The notes below the pieces were generated by a model. That model was not told where the DNA came from and ran no database searches. It saw only the letters and a list, made by a program, of their open reading frames with translations. A DNA stretch of 61,015 nt from Scytalidium lignicola (taxonomy: Eukaryota; Ascomycota; Leotiomycetes). Below, piece by piece: positions 58,557 to 61,015 of this stretch (its first letter is position 1; each line of letters starts with the position of its first letter). The stretch is from the NCBI GenBank assembly GCA_002812745.2, contig NCSJ02000260.1:1-61015 (forward strand), in the 5' to 3' direction. The translations under genes and the position numbers were made by a program.

Positions 58557-59960
58557 TTAATAAATCAACAATACCACAGTAAAGAACTGCAGCAACACAG
58601 CACCCATCACAAGCTGAACATGTCCAGCCGCCCCCGGTGATGGCACCAATGAAGCGCTTGGAACAGAACTTCTCCCTGTCCCCGACACCCCTCCACCACC
58701 ACCAGTAGCCGTAGCCGTAGCCGTAGTCCTTGTCACCGTAACAGAAATACTAGTTCCACTAACAGCCGGCAACGCAGTGGAAGTGACGCAAGAGCCCGTC
58801 GTCCGATCAGGACAAATCTCAGAGCGATCCAAACCCTTCGCCAACGGCCCCGTCGGACCATCCGAGAACTTAAAGGAGAGATGCAAGTTAAGCAGGTCCA
58901 CCTGACGGGGATCACTATCGGGGTACTGTTTATCTCCCCAGTGACCGAGGTAGTAAAGCCATGAGACCGGGGTGGAAGAATCTCCTGGGGTAAAGGTTCC
59001 GTTTGAGGGAGATGAAGGCGTGAAGGTGTAGTAGTAGGTTGAGAGAAGCGGATCCCAGATCGCACCGTTAGAGGTAAAGTCATCGAGGGTAATGCTAGAG
59101 ACGTTCATCACAGGCCCGCCGGGGATGGATTCGTTGCGGGAGTGAGTTCCTGAGACGGCGAAGTTGGCGTGGGAGCCGATTGCGCTGTAGATGATGGGAC
59201 GGGAACCGTTCTTTAATAGAGCGTTATATGTGAAAGCTTGGCCGAACTATACATTTTTTTTTCTCCATCTCCTCTGTCAGTTTTTTTCTATTTATTTTTA
59301 TGAAATGCTCCTGAAAATCTCTCACAAAAAAACTCACGTCGTGCTGGCTTAGCCAGACGGAAATTGGCTTGCCGTCTTGAAAGCGGATTGCGCTGTGTTC
59401 CCAGTCTCCTACATGATCGCCTTGCACTTGTCCAATGATTTGCAGCCCCTGGTTGAAGGCGTAGAAGTACATGTAGAATGCATCTACTACTCCATTTCCA
59501 TGATCGTGCACAATCACTGCAGAAGAGATTGCGCCGGCAGTCTTGAAGGTATGTGGATCCGGTAGAACGCCAAAGAGGTATGACGGGTTTCTGGTAACGT
59601 CGGTTTTTGATGTAAGGAAGATTTCGCATGAGCTAGTGCTGGTACAGGGTCCCAAGCTGTTGAGTTCAGCTAGGTTGTCTAGACTGAGATTGGATGATGC
59701 ATTTCGTAGTGTAGTGAAGTTGACGTCCGGAAAGGTATTGACGACCTGAGCTCCGATATCTGAGGGGAAGAAGACTTCATTTTGATCTAGGTATACTAAG
59801 GGAGCTATAGGAGTGTTAATATCAATGCAGTTCAAATAAAGATGGGGTTCATCTTAAATGTACCGTATGTTTTGACGTAGTCAGGAATAGTTGCAGGTGG
59901 GGCAGTAGACGCAACAGCGCAGCTTAAAACCAAAAGAGCGAATCCGGAATGATATCGCAT
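58557..59960 (-). CDS. Secreted Vps62-domain protein, probably GPI-anchored
   Basis: Exons 59960-59864, 59804-59338 and 59246-58557 join to 417 residues. The start MRYHSGFALLVLSCAVASTA is a signal peptide. The body has PLVYLDQNEVFFPSDIGAQV, YMYFYAFNQG, GDHVGDWEHSAIRFQDGKPI, SAIGSHANFAVSG and WLYYLGHWGDKQYPD, the layout of the Vps62 family. The tail is Ser/Thr/Gly-rich and ends in a hydrophobic stretch (VQLVMGAVLLQFFTVVLLIY), as in GPI-anchored proteins. Yeast Vps62 has a vacuolar-targeting phenotype, but filamentous fungi have many secreted members of unknown role. An upstream ATG at 60032 would precede the signal peptide with charged residues and is less likely. Confidence 0.87.
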
Positions 59961-60194
59961 TTTCAAATCGGCATATAGAAAGAGAGGGGAAATGTAGCGA
60001 AAGAAAAGATACTTAGTACTACTAGAATTCAACCGGGAAAAGAAAAGGAAGGGGGATGAATTTTTGAAAGGCCTTCCATAGCTTTATTACACTACAAGCA
60101 AAGCCACAGAAGATCATTATAAATTGATGACGAACGAACCTCTTCATGCAGATTACGGCAAGTGAGGTACAACAAGGATCAAGAAATCGCAATA

Positions 60195-60418
60195 CTGTGC
60201 TTACTTCACACATACAAGGGTAAAAGTGTGATTTGTATGATCTCATTTGCTCAAACCCTTGCATAACCCTTGTAAAGTGAGGATTATATTTCATGAATAT
60301 TACCCAAATGAGTGTTTGAGATCCTTGCAGTCCTTGTTCAGAATCTCACGATTCTACCGGTAGTCTAATCCTCGTCATAATCCCAGTTTTGACCCTTACA
60401 TGTGTGAAATATTTACAG
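60195..60418. mobile_element. MITE-like element with TA target duplication
   Basis: Read inward, the left end is CTGTGCTTACTTCACACATA and continues CAAGGGTAAAAGTG. The right end is CTGTAAATATTTCACACATG and continues TAAGGGTCAAAACTG. The two ends agree at about 33 of 42 positions, and TA flanks both (60193-60194, 60419-60420). The unit of 224 bases has no coding capacity, as expected of a non-autonomous Tc1/mariner derivative. Confidence 0.7.
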
Positions 60419-60420
60419 TA

Positions 60421-60867
60421 GTGGAGGGATAGTACTATAATAAGATGCTATCTTGACTACTCTCGCTTTCATACGAGTGCTGTAATTAATCTCGTGAGAG
60501 CTAGGAGTTTTTCCCGTAGTCATCTTATACGAAGGAATGTGGTAAGCATCGAACATCACACAGGCTTTCACCTGCCGCTCTACCACCCGTGAAGAAGGCA
60601 TAAGCCGTAAACAATACAACGTGTGTTAATATGATGCTGAATCGAGAACAATTTCAAGGTAGATTTCATGCCGCTGTCTAGAAACACCGCGCTGACTCAG
60701 ACGCACTGTAGGGCTGTTTCACATGCGGAGAACCTAGAACCTACAACATGATCTTTTATGTCAAGATTTTATTGATTATTTATCAGAAAATCCAACAACT
60801 TGTTTTAATTAATTAATTGGCATAACCTGTTGCTGATATCCACGTATTAAATAAATCATCAGACACC
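60421..60867. other. Intergenic region
   Basis: No gene was recognised between the MITE and the partial gene at the right edge. TTAATTAATTAATTGG near 60806 is a short AT palindromic tract. Confidence 0.4.
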
Positions 60868-61015
60868 TCATCTCAACATCTCCTCAATAGTCTCTTCCAA
60901 AGTCTTAGCCTCAACCTTCTTCCCCTTCAACAACTCCCCAAACGTCCCATCCCTAATCTCACACTCCCCAGTCTTCAAAGCCTCATATGTACTCGCCCAC
61001 CACTCAACACTCGCC
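60868..61015 (-). CDS. C-terminus of a probable NAD(P)-binding oxidoreductase (partial)
   Basis: On the minus strand the frame enters from the window edge and reads ASVEWWASTYEALKTGECEI, then DGTFGELLKGKKVEAKTL and EETIEEMLR before a TGA at 60868-60870. The S-V-x-W-W-x-x-T-Y-x-A-L-x-x-G-E pattern and the short final helix are typical of the tail of NmrA-like/quinone-oxidoreductase-2-type proteins. Only about 48 residues are visible, so the family call is tentative. Confidence 0.6.
   Translation of the reverse strand, partial: ASVEWWASTYEALKTGECEIRDGTFGELLKGKKVEAKTLEETIEEMLR

Noticed and set aside
1..61015. Search by eye for tRNA, rRNA, CRISPR arrays and long tandem repeats.
   Set aside because: No convincing example was seen; only short repeats such as GAGGTGAATGA near 56080 and a GTAGCC run near 58708 were found, the latter coding for a Thr/Ala stretch.

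Overview
The window is nuclear DNA of a filamentous ascomycete (Pezizomycotina). The signs are genes split by short GT-AG introns (about 45-100 nt), several Zn2Cys6 regulators, fungal Major Facilitator transporters, a NACHT-type NTPase, and Tc1/pogo and Crypton transposon relics in AT-rich blocks that look RIP-mutated. A Leotiomycete-like source is only a guess. Eight single N bases sit at the ends of homopolymer runs, so reading frames there are not reliable.

Layout. 1-3.3 kb: transposon graveyard (Tc1 transposase tail, broken pogo-type transposase). 3.35-8.04 kb: a sugar-porter-type transporter divergent from an intact TauD/TfdA dioxygenase. 8.3-14.9 kb: a mosaic. The N-terminal half of a decayed Zn2Cys6 regulator ends near 9566 and what looks like its C-terminal half resumes near 14130. 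Between them lie a 5'-truncated SGNH hydrolase, an intact PQ-loop membrane protein gene, a truncated protein kinase and a reverse-oriented homocysteine S-methyltransferase fragment. 15.2-15.6 kb: tail of a SAT4/PTH11-like membrane protein. 16.9-24.0 kb: a co-oriented trio of NADPH-cytochrome P450 reductase, Zn2Cys6 regulator and CYP53-like P450. 24.2-26.6 kb: a Fot1/pogo element with terminal inverted repeats of about 105 bp. 27.3-34.9 kb: inositol/sugar transporter, short-chain dehydrogenase, C2H2+Zn2Cys6 regulator, aliphatic amidase/formamidase. 35.1-36.1 kb: decayed hypothetical gene. 37.3-42.0 kb: Zn2Cys6 regulator divergent from a 14-TM drug-efflux pump. 42.4-44.9 kb: an intact fungal protein of unknown function and a decayed relative of another unknown family. 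45.3-46.9 kb: TPR/SET protein. 48.1-50.3 kb: Crypton recombinase relic and a Tc1-like element. 51.9-53.7 kb: amino-acid permease. 54.9-55.8 kb: unknown protein with a nuclease-like core. 57.2-58.4 kb: broken NACHT NTPase. 58.6-60.0 kb: secreted, probably GPI-anchored Vps62-domain protein. 60.2-60.4 kb: a MITE. The right edge carries the C-terminus of a probable NAD(P)-binding oxidoreductase.

How the genes may work together. The reductase-regulator-P450 trio is the most coherent functional unit: a dedicated redox partner beside an aromatic-acid-type hydroxylase with a local regulator. The divergent regulator/efflux pair and the divergent transporter/dioxygenase pair are probably small co-regulated units. 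The remainder looks like accessory sequence, with broken genes and at least five mobile-element copies in 61 kb. All functions are inferred by reading the sequence; no database search was run.
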